Positions 48,846-59,844 of a stretch of DNA of 64,000 nucleotides are shown here, piece after piece. Below the pieces are notes generated by a model. That model worked only from the letters and a program-made list of their open reading frames with translations. It did no database searches and had not been told where the DNA came from. The stretch covers positions 39,773,241 to 39,837,240 of the forward strand of contig JAAONU010000016.1 of assembly GCA_012932295.1 (NCBI GenBank). The letters run 5' to 3'. The position numbers and the translations under genes are program-made. This DNA comes from Cyclina sinensis (lineage: Eukaryota > Mollusca > Bivalvia > Venerida > Veneridae). Position 1 is the stretch's first letter. Every line of letters starts with the position of its first letter.

Positions 48846-49565
48846 GTGTGACATTCGATACAGGTGAAATTTGAATGTTGTGCCAACACGACATTTGAAT
48901 TTTGATTCATTTGCTTTCTTTGAATATTGTGCTGGTGGGACATTCGGTATTCAACTTTCGAAGCTAGTGAAATTTGAATGTTGTGCAAGCTCGACATTAG
49001 AATTTTAAATCATTTGCTTTCTATGAATGTTGTGATAGCACGACATTCGACATTACAAACATGTCAAGACTTCAAAATTTGAATGTCAAATGTCAAAAGT
49101 AGTTCTTGCACAACATTCAAAGCAAATAATTTTAAATTCAAATGTCACTTGTCAAGTGTCGTGCTGGCACAACAATCAAATTTCACGAGTTTCGAATGTC
49201 GAATATCATGCTAGCATGACACTGAGTATTGCAAAAAGTCAAATGTCTAATGTCATGCTGCAGTCAAGATACAAATCCCGGTGTTGTAATTCATCTATCA
49301 TAGTACTTTCGCATATTTTATAATTCTTGTAATAAAGTGGCATTTTTAAAATGATTCTGTATGAGTTCATATATTCAAACAGAAGATTAAAGATTTCAGG
49401 CTGGAATGTCCCGATATCTGAAATTTGGCAGATTGTCGGCATTGTTAGCTTCAGAGAAATTCCGTCTTTGACAAGCCCACAGCGTAAAAGCTTGAGCTGT
49501 ATTTTATTTGTATTTTTGCCCGATTTTTGATATTTCCAAATACTAGTTATAATGCATAGGTAGGC
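48846..49565 (-). repeat. Repeated block, segment A, copy 2 (inverted)
   Basis: Reverse complement of 28606-29345, with the same palindrome array and the same frame (49239-49565, minus). It is separated from segment B copy 2 (52736 onward) by 3.2 kb, explained by the inversion described in the findings. Confidence 0.93.
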
Positions 49566-51118
49566 ATTTAAAGTTTCTATGTCGGTATTTATTACTCAAA
49601 AGGCTATCGTACTACTGTCATAATTTACATAGTATTTGGTCACAGTGACCATAAGCTGCTTTAACAACGAAACAGTGTATTTCGGAAACTATAATGAGTT
49701 TCTATTTAAGAAATGCGCTTTATGTATTCGACTCCTTACGAAAATTTCTTTCAGACATGTAAAGGAAACACTAAATAATTTTGTTGACATGAATCAAGAG
49801 AGAATGAAATACTTCAAGGAAGACCCTAGATGTGATCAAATCTAAACTAAATAAACTCCCGTAGAGGATAACTTAAATTCATACCTGGCAAATAATTAAC
49901 AGTATGTTCGGGGACACGATCTTAAATAGTTCAAAGGCAGTTGATATATTTTGAATTTGTAAAGTTTCCTGATTTTTTAAAATTAATAGCGAAATCCTCC
50001 TTATACTAATTTTTCTCAACAGAACGATAGAATCTAAATGTGTTGTACAAAGTTGTTGAACAAAGCACGAATAACAACATTTGATTTATCGTCTGCCTGT
50101 CAACATGACCAATACTTAAGATGGTGTGTCATATATAAGTTTCAATATCAATCGATCTCCGTGTAGGATATTTAATTAATGACCAATACCGGTTGAACTG
50201 ATAGAGATATTAAACGTCATATAACTTAACTTGTGTAGCAGTTAGTAGTGTGTAAAGTAAACCTTCAACTATTTTCGACAACTTACATACAAAACAAATT
50301 ATTGTAACAGGGGTGGTTGTCTTCGATTTCGACTAGTATATTTTACCAGATGTTTACATGGAAATGATTTGAGAAAAGAGCTGCACTGGTCAAATAAAGT
50401 CACATAAAGATTCGGAACAAACGTTTCTTAACGATCTCTCTGAACTTCAGAACATATAGCTGGTCGTTTGTTTGCACTTAATCACTTAAGACACGTCTTT
50501 GAACATGGAGTTATGTGCCTATTAGTACGACAAACGCAACAGGATTTGACGGTCTCAATCCAAAAATGTTGAAATTGCCAGCTAATGTTATACGTCATGA
50601 TATAACAAACTTAATCAACATTTCTACACGTTACAGAATGTAAAATCACTATATGTCATTTTCTTTTAACATACATATGTACACAATCAATCGTAACAAC
50701 TCGGCCTTTTCCGACAACTTCGTAAAAAGGCTTATTGAAGTCGCCCGAGGTGTTCCGAATGGTACACAATAAGACCAGTTCTCACGTATATCCACGTTCC
50801 AAGCTTAAACAATCAATGCTCCGACATTTACATGTTTATTGAAAAGTCCCTTCCTAGGACCTTTCAGAAAAACAAAACATGTATACGTGGCGCTCATACC
50901 AAGTTTCAATACTTAGTGATAGTGACAAATCTTGTACAACAAACTACAGAACATTACAGATATTATCTTGTTTATGTTAATTGATACAACCCGTTTTATG
51001 AAAGGACAGTCCGGTTTTTGGCAATTCAATGCTTGTCAAACTATACATGTTAAGGCTATTATGCAGGAGCAATTGTTTTATAATAATGTGAAAAAAATGA
51101 CATCATCATATCTAGTTA
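49566..51118. other. Spacer inside the inverted segment
   Basis: Contains the third copy of the 75-bp motif (50695-50768) and stretches paralogous in inverse to 45040-45140. The 69-codon frame at 49636-49845 has no recognised motif. No gene supported. Confidence 0.45.
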
Positions 51119-51122
51119 TTAA

Positions 51123-51554
51123 AGGGGCTGTACTCCAGATTTGATATAAAAATATTTTTTACATAAATTAAATATCTAGATGCCGTGAGATTATAACAAC
51201 ATGATATTTTACTTCAAAACTGATTATAAAAGTCAAAATAGAACAAAAAATATATATATTCGCTTCAGCTTGATTTGAACTCTGGACCCTCATGTTAACA
51301 AAAGTTTTCCAATGCTTTTACTGTCACCACTATCACTACAACTGAAATAACATTTCTTCACTTTAAATGTTATATGATATAGTTATACTGTTGCGTTACG
51401 GTATAGCACTATGAAAGGAAAAAAATCAATTTATAATGTGATTATCTGACTTATTTTTGTCAGTAAGTTAGTTTTTAAGCATTAGTCATAAATATTACAA
51501 GAAATTTATAATACAAGAAAACTTTCTTTTTTTGTCATCTGGAGCACAGCCCCT
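51123..51554. mobile_element. 432-bp MITE with TTAA target duplication
   Basis: Ends AGGGGCTGTACTCCAGAT and ATCTGGAGCACAGCCCCT are inverted repeats with one mismatch. TTAA flanks both sides (51119-51122 and 51555-51558). TTAA specificity suggests mobilisation by a piggyBac-type transposase. The interior is AT-rich and non-coding. Confidence 0.85.
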
Positions 51555-51671
51555 TTAACCGTTTTGTAGTTGTGGCGTATTAAATGCGGAATCGAGAATA
51601 TTATATATGAATTACCGGTATAACATTGTCGGACTGAAGAAACACAAGTAAAAACAAACTAAGGCGTTTGT

Positions 51672-52235
51672 GTATAGACCGTCCCATAACTGATAAATTG
51701 ACCGCCGCCATTATGAAGGTCACGTGACCGTCCGCCATTAAAGGACTGCTAAACCTCGCTATGATGCTTAAGTCCCGTATAAATCTGTATAACATTAGCA
51801 CATTTTATGGTGACATACTGCCTTATATCTCCTGAATTTTGTTGCAGAATACACATCATTTTATTGTATTATTATAATTACTATTTTGTATGTTTTATTC
51901 CTGACTTGATCATGTTATTAACATGAGTTATTTAACACATGAATGACTGTAAAAAAGGCATACCTGTTCAAAGTGGAAGCTTGAGTTGTACAAACCACAT
52001 ATAATATGTGTAAAACAAAAATAATATCGAAAGCACTGTTTTCCTTTTCGAAAGTTGAAACTATGATTTCAGTTATTTGAACAACTCTGAAAGCTTACAA
52101 AATGGACAAAATTAAACATCCAATCAATTAAACTTATTTAATTCTTTGATACAGTTTCAAAAATAACTTGACAATAAATATTCATTATTTAGCGCTTCTT
52201 TAAAATAATTATCAAACTGTCTTTTGTCGCGGCAA
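51672..52235 (+). repeat. Paralogous unit C, copy 2 (without insertions)
   Basis: Matches 45514-48012 and retains the empty sites for the SINE (51758-51768) and for the 1.64-kb TIR segment (about 52072-52082). GGTCACGTGACC is conserved at 51718-51729. Confidence 0.85.
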
Positions 52236-52278
52236 ACGTATTATTGTACGATCAATATCTTACAAACGTGTGGCTTGC

Positions 52279-52323
52279 AGCAGGGTCTTTCAAATAGCAC
52301 CATGCTATTTGAAAGACCCTGCT
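52279..52323. repeat. Perfect 21-bp inverted repeat with 3-nt loop
   Basis: AGCAGGGTCTTTCAAATAGCA, trimmed here by one base at the left: GCAGGGTCTTTCAAATAGCA, then CCA, then its exact reverse complement. The outer A:T pair also matches, giving 21-bp arms. It is isolated and GC-richer than its surroundings. Confidence 0.95.
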
Positions 52324-52654
52324 TGCAGCTACTATTTTCTTTCTGCATACCTAAACTCACATGTTGTACATATCAATACTTTGCAAAAACAGATTCCCCA
52401 TGTGCAAGTATAGAAATCCATACGGCAACAGATGTTACATTTTATACGGTCTAGAAAATCTTGCTTGTAAGGAAGAATATATAGTCTTAAATTTCATATA
52501 ACAATCAGGAACAATTTCCATGTTTTATAGCCTTCAGGCATTTTCTCAAGAGCAAATTTCGTTATTACAGTGTTTTACTGTAATAGATTAAGCAAGACCG
52601 ACAATGACTACATGGACGGTGACTTATCAAAACAAAGAGAGTATGTCACCCCTA

Positions 52655-52686
<32 letters not shown>

Positions 52687-52732
52687 TTATTTATTATAGT
52701 GACATTGTGTATATAGCAGATACAAATACATG
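52655..52732 (-). pseudogene. LINE 3' tail with (CTTA)n, separated from its body
   Basis: On the minus strand: 'TGTATTTGTATCTGCTATAT', 'acacaatgtcactataataa' and (CTTA)n, like the tail at 33577-33650. It is the missing end of the LINE at 48013-48835. Confidence 0.75.
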
Positions 52733-52735
52733 TAG

Positions 52736-55700
52736 TAGCTCAACATTCAAAGAAAGCAAATAATTAAAAAATCGAATTCCATTTGTTGAATGTCAAGCTG
52801 GCACAACATTCAAATTTGATGTGTTTTGAATGTCGAGTGTTGTGCTAGCACAACATTGACTTTTGCCGAAGGCGAATGTCTAATATTGAGCTTATACGAC
52901 ATTCATTTCGGCTATTGTCGAGTATCGAGCTATTTTCACCCATGTTTAATGATTATTTCAGAATTTCTACTGTCATTTTTGCTGACGAGCTTTTTCCTGT
53001 TATTGCTCAGTCAAGTAAATGTTGCGATTACATGTAACATATATCTGTTTTTATGCCCCCCCAAGGAAGGCATATAGTTTTTGAACTGTCAGTATGTCAG
53101 TCCGTCCATCCTTCATTCTGTTGGAGAACTTTAACATTGCCTACAACTTCCTTATTAGTTAATGGACTTACTTCATACTTGGACACAACACCCCTTTGAA
53201 CAAGACCTTTCCACTGATTTATATTTGCCTGACCTTGGCCCCTGAATGACCTTCACCTCAAAGTTCCAATTGTCAAAAAACTAGCTTTAACATTGCCCGT
53301 AACTGCTTTATTAGTAAACTGATTTACTTCGTACTTGAAAACATCAACCTTCTGGACAAGCACTTCCAACTGATATATATCTGTTTGACCTTGACCCCTA
53401 AATGACCTTAACCTTGAAGGCTCAGTTGTTAAAAATACTAAATATTGGCCAAAATTTCTTTATTGCTGGACAGATTTAGTTCATGTTTGCTCACAACAGA
53501 CCATTTGGAGAAATCTTCCCGACAACAAATATTTTTTCTACCTTGACCCCTAAATGACCGTGATCTTTACGTCTTTTGAAGGATCTACTGTTTATCTTCA
53601 TCTGGTCCTCAACTCAAAGGTCAAAGAACAACTTCAGGGGCAATGGTATATGTCAGTGACAGTTCTTGTTATTTATTATTTCATATGCCCCTTTGACTTC
53701 CAAATATGTGTATGATTCTTTAATAGTTTTTAACAGTGTATTTCAGCATGCAAAAAGCAAACTCGTATACACCACAGTAGAAAATTAAATTCTTAAAGCC
53801 AAAAAAAAAAAGAGAGTCATGAAATAAACCCAAAAATATCAGGATGTTGAGTTGATGGTAGGTATATCATTTTCACAGTGTGTAGATGACTTTTTGTTCC
53901 AATTCCTGAACCAAACTTAAAACCACTTTTCATGATCTTGTATCTATTGGTCCAGAATATAATGGTTTTTGTTGCACTGAAACATTTTTCAAACATTATG
54001 TAAAAAAATCACAGCAAACATTTAAAATGACTAGATATTCAAAATAGTTATAAACATGTAGAAAACACAGAATTGTTTTGTAATAGGTGAATTATAGCCA
54101 TACAGAGAGACAAAACTCCTCAGTTTTTGGCTACATAATGATCTTTTGTTCCCTTCCATTCATGAAAAATTGAAATTATCACAACTGAAAGAAAGACTGG
54201 TTATGCCTTAGACTGCTTTTTATTAGCTCATCTGAGCAGAGCTCAGAATTAGTTTTTAGTATGGTTGAGTTTCCGATGTCCGCTGTCCACAGTTAGTTCG
54301 GTAACACATTAGAAGTTACATTTTTGACCTAATCAACATAAAACTTTATCAAAATGATTGTCTCAATAAGATCTTGGAAAGGTTCGAACATGGGTCATGT
54401 CGGAATAAAAAGTAGGTCACTAGGCCAAATCATAGATAAAGCTTGTTAACACTCTAGAAGCTACACTTTTTGTTCAAATGATATGAAAACTTGTCAGAAT
54501 GTTTGTCTTGATGATATCTAAGTCAATTTCGAATCTGGGTCATCTTAGTTGAAAAACTAGGTCACAGGGTCAAAACATAGAATAATCTTGTTGACGCTCT
54601 AGGGGCTACATTTTCTTTTCAAATGTCTTGAAAATTTGCCAGGATGTTTGTTTTGATGGTGTCTAGATTAAATTTGAATATGGGTCATTTTGGATTAAAA
54701 ATAGGTCACAGGGTAAAAACATAGAAAAAAACTTGTTAACACTAGAGGCTACATTTTATTCCAAATGTCGTGTAAATTTGTCAGGATGTTTGTCTTGATG
54801 ATTTCTAAGTCAAGTTTGAATATGAATTATCTTGGGTCAAAAACTAGGTCACAGTGTCAAAACATGAAAAAGCCTTGTTAACACTCTAGAGGCTACATTT
54901 TCTTTTCATATGTCATGTAAATTTGTCAGGATATTCGTCTTGATGATTTCTAAGCCAAGTTTGAATATGGATTATCTTGGGTAAAAAACTAGGTCACAGT
55001 GTCAAAACATAGAAATGCCTTGTTAACACTCTAGAGGCTATATTTTCCTTTCAAATGTCATGTAAATTTGTCAGAATGTTTGTCTTGGTGAAATCTAGAT
55101 AATCAATTAGGTCACAGGGTCAAAACATAGAAAAGACCCTTGTTAACTCTCTAGAGGCTACATTTTCTTTTCAAATGTGTTGAAATTTTGTCAGTAAAGT
55201 AGAGTTGAGAAATGATAACAGAAGAGCTGCTATAAGCATTCCTAACATATTTTGTAATTAAAGCAAAGGGTACAGTGTCTTCCTTGAAAGTCGAAAGTGT
55301 AAAACTCAAGGTCTCACAATTACAGCTAGTAAATTTCTGCTTTCTGAATAGGTTTACAATGCTAAATGATGGTTAAAAGGGTCTTAGAACATTGCATGGT
55401 TCTCCTCCCTACTGAGAACAGGCAAAGCATGGTTCCAGGGAAGTAAATAGCTCTGGTTTAAATAAGCAAGGTTAAGAGTAGTGTCCCCTGTCAAACAAAG
55501 GAAATTGGCTGGAACAGTTGATGATTAGTAAGTTAGTAAGGTAGTGCTTTGTCCTTGCCTACATAATAGAGGTAAAGTTGTGTCTTTTTAAACTCACATT
55601 GGCTTTAAAAAATAAGTAAGACAAGTGTCTCGTAATGGGGAAGAAAATAAATCTCCCACCTCAAAACAGCAAAGAAAGAGTCGTGTTCCCTTTTGAGTGA

Positions 55701-56003
55701 GGAAGTAACTCGTTCGAGCTTAAATAAATAAAAAAAGAGTAATATAACCTGATAGGTATGAGAAGTAATTCATCCTGGATGTAAAAGGTAAGGGAAAAGT
55801 AGTGTAACAGCGGCCGGAATCCTAGACTAGCTTCGATTCACAACACAATATTGCAATTCATCAGAAAAAGAAGACAGACACAGACGGACACAAAGTCAAA
55901 GGAAAGCTTCCCACGCGCAACTGTCAGAGGTTGTGTATATATACAATTCAAATCAGGTGCGCATGCCACCGTAACAACTGCCGTACCGTTTATATATATA
56001 TAT
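52736..56003 (+). repeat. Repeated block, segment B, copy 2 (uninterrupted)
   Basis: Direct match to 29346-32999 plus 39613-39803, lacking the 6.6-kb element and about 560 bp around 55192. It includes the nested repeats at 53050-53670 and 54226-55192. The CCGG empty site is at 55814-55817. Confidence 0.93.
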
Positions 56004-56007
56004 ATTT

Positions 56008-56246
56008 ATGTATGTCGGTTGTTTGTTTTCGAAGTTTTTTCTCAGTTTGATTTCAGATAAAAACAAAGACACAATATAGTGAAATTGTCATTTAATGCTA
56101 TTTAAATGACTAAATGTGAACAATGCATAATAGTAAAACATACAAATTTAAAACAACATAACATTTCAAATGAATGCAATTGTTAGAAATACAATTATGC
56201 AACAATGCAAAAAATATCAACTATTATGCATGTATGGGAAGAGAAA
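56008..56246 (-). repeat. Direct repeat, distal copy (possible B2 of a YR retroelement)
   Basis: About 240 bp nearly identical to 56625-56865 (starts 'tttatgtatgtcggttgttt', ends 'catgtatgggaagagaaa'). The two lie beyond the recombinase ORF of the minus-strand retroelement, where Ngaro/DIRS elements carry split direct repeats. Confidence 0.85.
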
Positions 56247-56624
56247 TCAAATAAACGCTTATGCAACAATTCAAATGCAATTATGCAACAATGCAAAATA
56301 GAAACAAATATGCATGAACAAATGCCATTCAGAAAAAATTGTATCAACTAAAAAATTGCAAATATTGGTTAACCAACAACACGCCTCATTTGGGAGTGGA
56401 GGGTGGGTTTTACAATTTCTTTTTCTTATCTTTTTGTTAATACAAAATGGCTGCTAATTTATGTTAATATACTAACTAAAAACTGTCCGCTAAGTTACTA
56501 TCCGGACAGCGGGCTAACGCCCGTCTGCTATTGCAATACCGGATTGTAGGCTAACACCACTATATTTCTTGAATACAATAATATGTCGCATCCATAAATG
56601 TATTTATTTAAAATAAATGATAAT
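56247..56624 (-). other. Spacer between direct repeats (possible A2)
   Basis: 378 bp with 'tatgcaacaattcaaatgca' echoes, the string GGGAGTGGAGGGTGGG, and an imperfect hairpin CTGTCCG..CGGACAG at about 56485-56510. I found no copy of it upstream of the gag ORF, so the A1 partner is missing or unrecognised. Confidence 0.4.
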
Positions 56625-56865
56625 TTATGTATGTCGGTTGTTTGTTTTCGAAGTTTTTCTCAGTTTGATTTCAGATAAAAACAAAGACACAATATAGTGA
56701 AATTGTCATTTAATGCTATTTAAATGACTAAATGTGAACAATGCATAATAGTAAAACATACAAAATTTAAAACAACATAACATTTCAAATGAATGCAATT
56801 GTCAGAAATACAATTATGCAACAATGCAAAAAATATCAACTATTATGCATGTATGGGAAGAGAAA
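56625..56865 (-). repeat. Direct repeat, proximal copy (possible B1)
   Basis: Partner of 56008-56246. Differences are a few single bases (for example 'attgtTag' versus 'attgtCag'). Confidence 0.85.
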
Positions 56866-56899
56866 CCAAATGTTGGTTAACCATCAAAACGCCACATAT

Positions 56900-57180
56900 T
56901 GCAAACAACTGCCTAGTTTGCAATATCCGCCAACAAAAAACTACGAATATATGTTGCAACATAAAATATAAAAGTGAAACCTTGAGACATGTGTAAAAAC
57001 ATAGTATGTACAACCAAAGACAATTGACTAGTGTGTTATAAACAACTGCCTAGTCTGCATTATCCGCCAACTAAAAAAAACTACATATATAAAAATGAAA
57101 CCCTGAGACACATGTAACAACATAGTATGTACACCAAAAAGACAATTGACTAGTGTTTTATAAAAAGCTATGACTAACAC
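56900..57180. repeat. Two tandem units of about 140 bp
   Basis: Units share 'aacaactgcctagt.tgca', 'tatccgccaac', 'gaaacc.tgagaca', 'acatagtatgtaca' and 'gacaattgactagtgt'. They lie between the direct repeats and the recombinase ORF. Confidence 0.75.
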
Positions 57181-57245
57181 ATAAAAACATTTATTAAGAA
57201 AACACAAAATACAACAAAAGTAATTTTTTTTTGAACATTACCAAT

Positions 57246-57485
57246 TGATATTCTGAGACTCTTGTTCCCAAGAAAATCAATTATTATACAACAGAGATTT
57301 AACAAAATTATCAGCAAAAATTTTCAGAAAAACTTTCTGAGGCCCTTGTCCTCAAGATGTGTAAGTATTTCACCAATGATTCATACTGTCTGAGGCCCTT
57401 GTCCCCAAGACAGAAGATGTGGTATTAATGTGTACCCTAGGAATGTGATACGATTATGCTAGTCTGAGGCCCTTGTCCCCAAGAT
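57246..57485. repeat. Four spaced copies of TCTGAGGCCCTTGTCCCCAA
   Basis: Near 57249 (diverged), 57338, 57388 and 57461, at irregular spacings (about 90, 50 and 73 bp), directly downstream of the recombinase ORF and overlapping its end region on the other side of the stop. Possibly a cis signal of the element. Confidence 0.75.
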
Positions 57486-57520
57486 AGCGATATAGTCGAG
57501 TTTTATCCAGAGACAGTACA

Positions 57521-58531
57521 TTAACAGTGTAAGGTAGGGATACGGATATATTTACGGAAAGCTGTGGATGACCAGCGCCCCATTTGTTGGTTTGGTGTTT
57601 CCGAAAAACCTGTTTCCGCTGCTGTAGTTGCAGCACCTATGCGGAAACTGTGACCTTTATACTTCGAAGGATCGAAACCTAAGTATGTCAGAGCCAGGCG
57701 AAGATGGCGGTCAAAATAGGAACGGGGAATAGGGGAATCATTCATAAATGCAAAGAGCGGACCATTGGATGTTTTGCGTAAGTTAAGATATGACCTCAGA
57801 GTATATACTGGGCAAGTATTAGAATCATGTTGTGCAGGAACAAAGAATTGTTTTTGGGAACCATGACTGTGTTTGTAATCTTTTATAGTCAAGTCAAAGC
57901 CAATCAGCTCACCTGTGGGGTGTCTATATTTGAAGGAGACATGTGACCTGTGAAGGAGTGGAGGGGAAGAAGTTGCTGTTACTCCCTTAAGACGTAAGAA
58001 GCAGGCGAACATAACAAGAAACATGGCTTTAAACAGTGTTCTTGTAAAATGACATAGGGTTATGTGTGGCAGAGATTGAATGAGAGACCATAGAATATTT
58101 CGAGTTATTGGTAACCTGATATCTGGACGCTTCAAGAGATTTCGATAACCAGTCAAAGATTTGTTAATCAGGAAATGATCAGAAACGTCTGGCATTTGTC
58201 TTAGTCTATGGAAATAACCAAGGGCAGACACATATGTGGTAACAGTTGCGGGTGCAAAATTCTTCGAAAAACAATATGCAATAAACATAAGAATATCATT
58301 TAAAGAGGCTGGAAAAAGTGCATGTGATGGTGACCTCTCTAGAATGAAGCGCCTGTAATGTTCCACCGCTTTATTATAAGTGAGCTGACTTGATGTTGCC
58401 AAAGCATTGTCAAGAAGCCTTTGGGAAATTTCAGTCAAAGTGTCACACTGGATGGTGGAACCGCCATTTGTAGTGGGTGATGAAACGGACATTCTTGCAA
58501 AAATTGTTCTACCTGAAGACGAGATAGACAA
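57521..58531 (-). CDS. Tyrosine recombinase of a Ngaro/DIRS-type retroelement
   Basis: 336 residues. The catalytic set of the family is visible: Arg180 in FACFLRLKG, HSFRIG with His294 and Arg297, MGRWSS with Trp320 in the second His/Trp place, and Tyr328 in FRKYIR. An N-terminal SAM-like core-binding region covers about 35-130. The enzyme would integrate a circular cDNA by site-specific recombination instead of a DDE integrase. Overlaps the RT ORF by 97 nt in another frame. No stop or frameshift, so it looks potentially active. Confidence 0.92.
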   Translation of the reverse strand: MSISSSGRTIFARMSVSSPTTNGGSTIQCDTLTEISQRLLDNALATSSQLTYNKAVEHYRRFILERSPSHALFPASLNDILMFIAYCFSKNFAPATVTTYVSALGYFHRLRQMPDVSDHFLINKSLTGYRNLLKRPDIRLPITRNILWSLIQSLPHITLCHFTRTLFKAMFLVMFACFLRLKGVTATSSPPLLHRSHVSFKYRHPTGELIGFDLTIKDYKHSHGSQKQFFVPAQHDSNTCPVYTLRSYLNLRKTSNGPLFAFMNDSPIPRSYFDRHLRLALTYLGFDPSKYKGHSFRIGAATTAAETGFSETPNQQMGRWSSTAFRKYIRIPTLHC

Positions 58532-59844
58532 TCAGCTAGATTATTAGATAAACCAGGAGTGTGACATGCTTTAAACAAAATGTTGTGTTTCAGAGTAGCA
58601 ATTACTAGTCGTCGAACAAGTTTCATTAATAATTTATCTTTTGAAGACTGCTTATTTATAATAGCGACTACTGCCTCATTATCCGAATGGAAAGTGACAC
58701 ATTTATTTGCTAAGAGTTCTGAAAACAGCAGTTCAACTGCAATGAAGATGGGTAAAAATTCCTTAACAGTTATGTGGTATTGATTGTGTGACTGAGGCCA
58801 TTTTTCGGAAAACCACTGTTTTTGTAGATACCCCCTAAAACCTAAATTACTTGCATCCGTATACAGATGTAGGGAAAGAGATGTATGGATTTGGTCGTCC
58901 AGAAACATTGACTTGCCATTGAAATGATCCATTAAAACACTCCATGCTGCTAAGTCTGCACGGGCTTCAAGTGTCAAGCGACGCTTAAAATGTGGTTTAG
59001 TCAATCCCACAGTCAAGTCAATTAAACGGCGCAGAAAAGCCCGGCCCGGCCGAACAACCATGCAAGCAAAATTAAGGAGACCTATGACCGACTGCAGTTC
59101 CTGTAATGTAACCTTTTTACGACATCGCATAGAATGTAAAACTGACCTGATTTTTTGTAATTTTTCTAATGGTAAACGAGCCTCCATTGCAATGGAATCA
59201 AACTCAATACCAACAAAAGTAATAGTGGTACAAGGAGTGACAGTTTTATCTGGATTAATAGGTAACCCAATTGACTGTGCCCATGCTAAAAATATATCAA
59301 GACCCTTCATGGACAAATCATAAGTGAAATTAACAAAGAAAAAATCATCAAGAATGTGGGCACAAAAAGGTAACTTCAATTTGTTTACAGCAGTCCAATG
59401 AAAGGCGGTGCTTAATCGTTCAAATAGAGCACACGAATAAGACAATCCCATGGGCAAGGTTTTATCAAAAAAATACTTGTCATCAATGGAAAAACCTAAA
59501 AGTTCAAAATCATGGGGATGAATGGGCACTATTTTGTATGCATTTTCAATATCGACTTTAGTCATATATGACATATAACCACATTGTTTAACGAGAGCTA
59601 TGGCATCGTCAATTGTTTGATAATTGACAGTACAGAAATCATCTGGGATTCCCGCATTAACAGACAACTCATTTCCGAAAGATAAATGATAAATTAATCG
59701 AAATTTGCCAAAATCCTTCTTAGGAACAAGACCAATGGGGGAAATTTGCAAATTGGGAAAAGGAGGGCTTAGAAAAGGTCCCGCCACATGACCTTTAACT
59801 ATGTACTGGCATGAAGTTCCGCAAAACTCAAAGATGGCTCGCAC
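58435..59844 (-). CDS. Reverse transcriptase-RNase H of a YR retroelement
   Basis: 469 residues. RT: 'SPIGLVPKKDFGKFRLIYHL' at about 37-56, the first palm Asp in TKVDIENAYK, 'LPMGLSYSCALFERLS', and the catalytic AHILDDFFF (Asp166/167; LDD in place of YxDD). RNase H follows: LYTDASNLGF (Asp330), KEFLPIFIAVEL, TFHSDNEAV and NNLADCLSR. No adenine-methyltransferase domain separates it from the recombinase, unlike DIRS1/PAT, which favours Ngaro. It overlaps the gag-like ORF by 46 nt, so translation probably needs frameshifting or re-initiation. Confidence 0.93.
   Translation of the reverse strand: MRAIFEFCGTSCQYIVKGHVAGPFLSPPFPNLQISPIGLVPKKDFGKFRLIYHLSFGNELSVNAGIPDDFCTVNYQTIDDAIALVKQCGYMSYMTKVDIENAYKIVPIHPHDFELLGFSIDDKYFFDKTLPMGLSYSCALFERLSTAFHWTAVNKLKLPFCAHILDDFFFVNFTYDLSMKGLDIFLAWAQSIGLPINPDKTVTPCTTITFVGIEFDSIAMEARLPLEKLQKIRSVLHSMRCRKKVTLQELQSVIGLLNFACMVVRPGRAFLRRLIDLTVGLTKPHFKRRLTLEARADLAAWSVLMDHFNGKSMFLDDQIHTSLSLHLYTDASNLGFRGYLQKQWFSEKWPQSHNQYHITVKEFLPIFIAVELLFSELLANKCVTFHSDNEAVVAIINKQSSKDKLLMKLVRRLVIATLKHNILFKACHTPGLSNNLADCLSRLQVEQFLQECPFHHPLQMAVPPSSVTL

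Noticed and set aside
49636..49845. 69-residue ORF inside the inverted segment
   Set aside because: No motif, no splice support and no conservation visible in the window.
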